Source: Peromyscus leucopus (lineage: Eukaryota; Chordata; Mammalia; Rodentia; Cricetidae). Taken from it: a stretch of 64,000 nt of DNA. The notes below the pieces were generated by a model. It made no database searches and was not told the origin of the DNA. It saw only the letters and a program-made list of their open reading frames with translations. This document shows, in pieces, positions 63,154 through 64,000 of the stretch. The stretch spans positions 71,167,986 to 71,231,985 of the forward strand of contig NC_051086.1 of the NCBI RefSeq assembly GCF_004664715.2. The letters are read 5' to 3'. Position 1 is the stretch's first letter. Each line of letters starts with the position of its first letter. The position numbers and the translations under genes were made by a program.

Positions 63154-63235
63154 AGTTCTGTCTTGCCCACTTTTAAGTCTGGTTTGTCTTGTTACTGTTG
63201 AGTTGTGTATTCCAGTGCATGTTAGGTTTTGAAGA

Positions 63236-64000
63236 CTAAGCAAGTCAGAGGCTAATGGCACCAGTGAGGGCTACATCATTTTAGCCAGAGGTTTGTGTGT
63301 GTGTCGGGGTGGTGGTGGAGGGTTATCTTACAGAACTGAAGATTCTTTTTACATTCTGGTTTATTATTTCATGTATATTATTGAGGATTGAGTATAGGGC
63401 CTTTGTGAATGCCAAGCTAATGTTCTACCTCAGAGAAAGAGAGAATCTTGAGCCCTCTTTTTTACTTTTTATTTTTAAACAGCATCATTTTAAGTTGAGC
63501 AAGCCAACTTGGACTTGAATCTTTCTGCCTCAGCCTCTGGAGTAGCTGGGATTGCAGGCTTGCCAGCTCAGGCCTGACAAAAACTATAGGATTTTGGAGG
63601 AAGTTGAGATGAGGTAGAGAGAACATTTCAAATCAAAGGAGTGTGACTGAAATAGAGGCATAGGGTAGGAACACGGTATGTCTGGAGACCTGTGGACACT
63701 CTCTAGGCTCAGTCATTTGGATGACAGGGACTGTGGACTGGAAGGCTCTATTGTGAAGGGCAGAGAAAGTCCTGGTGGTGGGAGGAGACCTTCCTAAGTG
63801 TCTGTCCTGGGTCGGTCGTCAGAGCCAGGGAGCTATCCTTACCTCCGTGACACTCTGGAAGTGAGATCCGTCCACTCAAACCACGAGTGAAAACTTAGAC
63901 TCCAGCGCTGTTGCCAGGAAAACAGAATGATCTCAGGGGAGGAAGTCACCACGTGTCAGGTCCTGCAACAGATCTGACAGTTTAGACTCCGGAACTATTG
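63236..64000. other. Mostly unique end of window
   Basis: A short antisense B1-like fragment lies at 63500-63565. Otherwise no repeat or exon is recognised; the window ends within SUPT4H1 intron 2. Confidence 0.5.

Larger units (their letters stand above)
62070..63235 (-). repeat. Ancient LINE-1 3' part, interrupted by SINEs
   Basis: Diverged pieces keep mammalian L1M order when read antisense: 'gagtagaattgctgtatcta' (62240), 'aggttccaatttctctcctc' (62284), 'gatttacatttccctaataa' (62659) and 'tactgttgagttgtgtattc' (63193). Younger B1, ID and B4 copies separate the pieces. Subfamily not assigned. Confidence 0.6.

Overview
The window is rodent nuclear DNA, most probably from a cricetid (hamster, vole or deer-mouse group). 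It is saturated with B1, B2, B3, B4 and ID SINEs. The B1 copies carry the 'ggcggtggtggcgcacgcc' head and the 'aaaggcacaaagctacacagagaaaccctgtctc' type of tail, and the B2 copies have the 'tctggtgccctcttctggcctgcag' body, both of which I associate with cricetids. A near-consensus BC1-type ID copy and abundant CA/GA microsatellites fit the same picture. The species cannot be fixed from the sequence alone.

Two protein-coding genes lie head-to-tail on the + strand. Bases 1-55548 belong to RNF43, the transmembrane E3 ubiquitin ligase that removes Frizzled receptors and dampens Wnt signalling. The window opens inside its giant second intron (1-40048). It then holds coding exons 3-10 (40049-55548, 701 codons, no frameshift or stop) and a 3'UTR ending near 56890. 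Exon 2, with the start codon and signal peptide, is upstream of the window. About 2.2 kb later comes SUPT4H1 (mouse Supt4a), the small zinc-finger subunit of the DSIF elongation factor. It has a CpG-island promoter (about 58640-59066), coding exon 1 (59067-59135) and exon 2 (59641-59747); its remaining exons lie beyond 64000.

Region by region: 1-40048 is RNF43 intron 2, mostly SINEs with several SINE-poor blocks, a U6 snRNA pseudogene (16052-16155, - strand), an L1 fragment (about 16665-17350), MIR relics and many microsatellites. 40172-48746 is intron 3, also SINE-rich. 48747-55548 is the compact exon cluster, with introns of 109 bp to 1.6 kb, one of which holds a three-copy 83-bp minisatellite. 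56890-58640 is a short intergenic gap. 59748-64000 is SUPT4H1 intron 2, with an ancient L1 broken up by younger SINEs.

I found no unknown gene system. The best second-look items are: loss in this species of both mononucleotide runs that underlie the human RNF43 frameshift hotspots; the 83-bp minisatellite carrying a splice-donor-like motif in every copy; a spaced pair of CTAATTAG palindromes; two CRE-like sites that look decayed on opposite strands; several CpG-dense intronic islets; nested SINE insertions with visible target-site duplications; a D-to-E change beside a zinc-ligand cysteine in SUPT4H1; and the lack of a canonical AATAAA at the likely RNF43 3' end.
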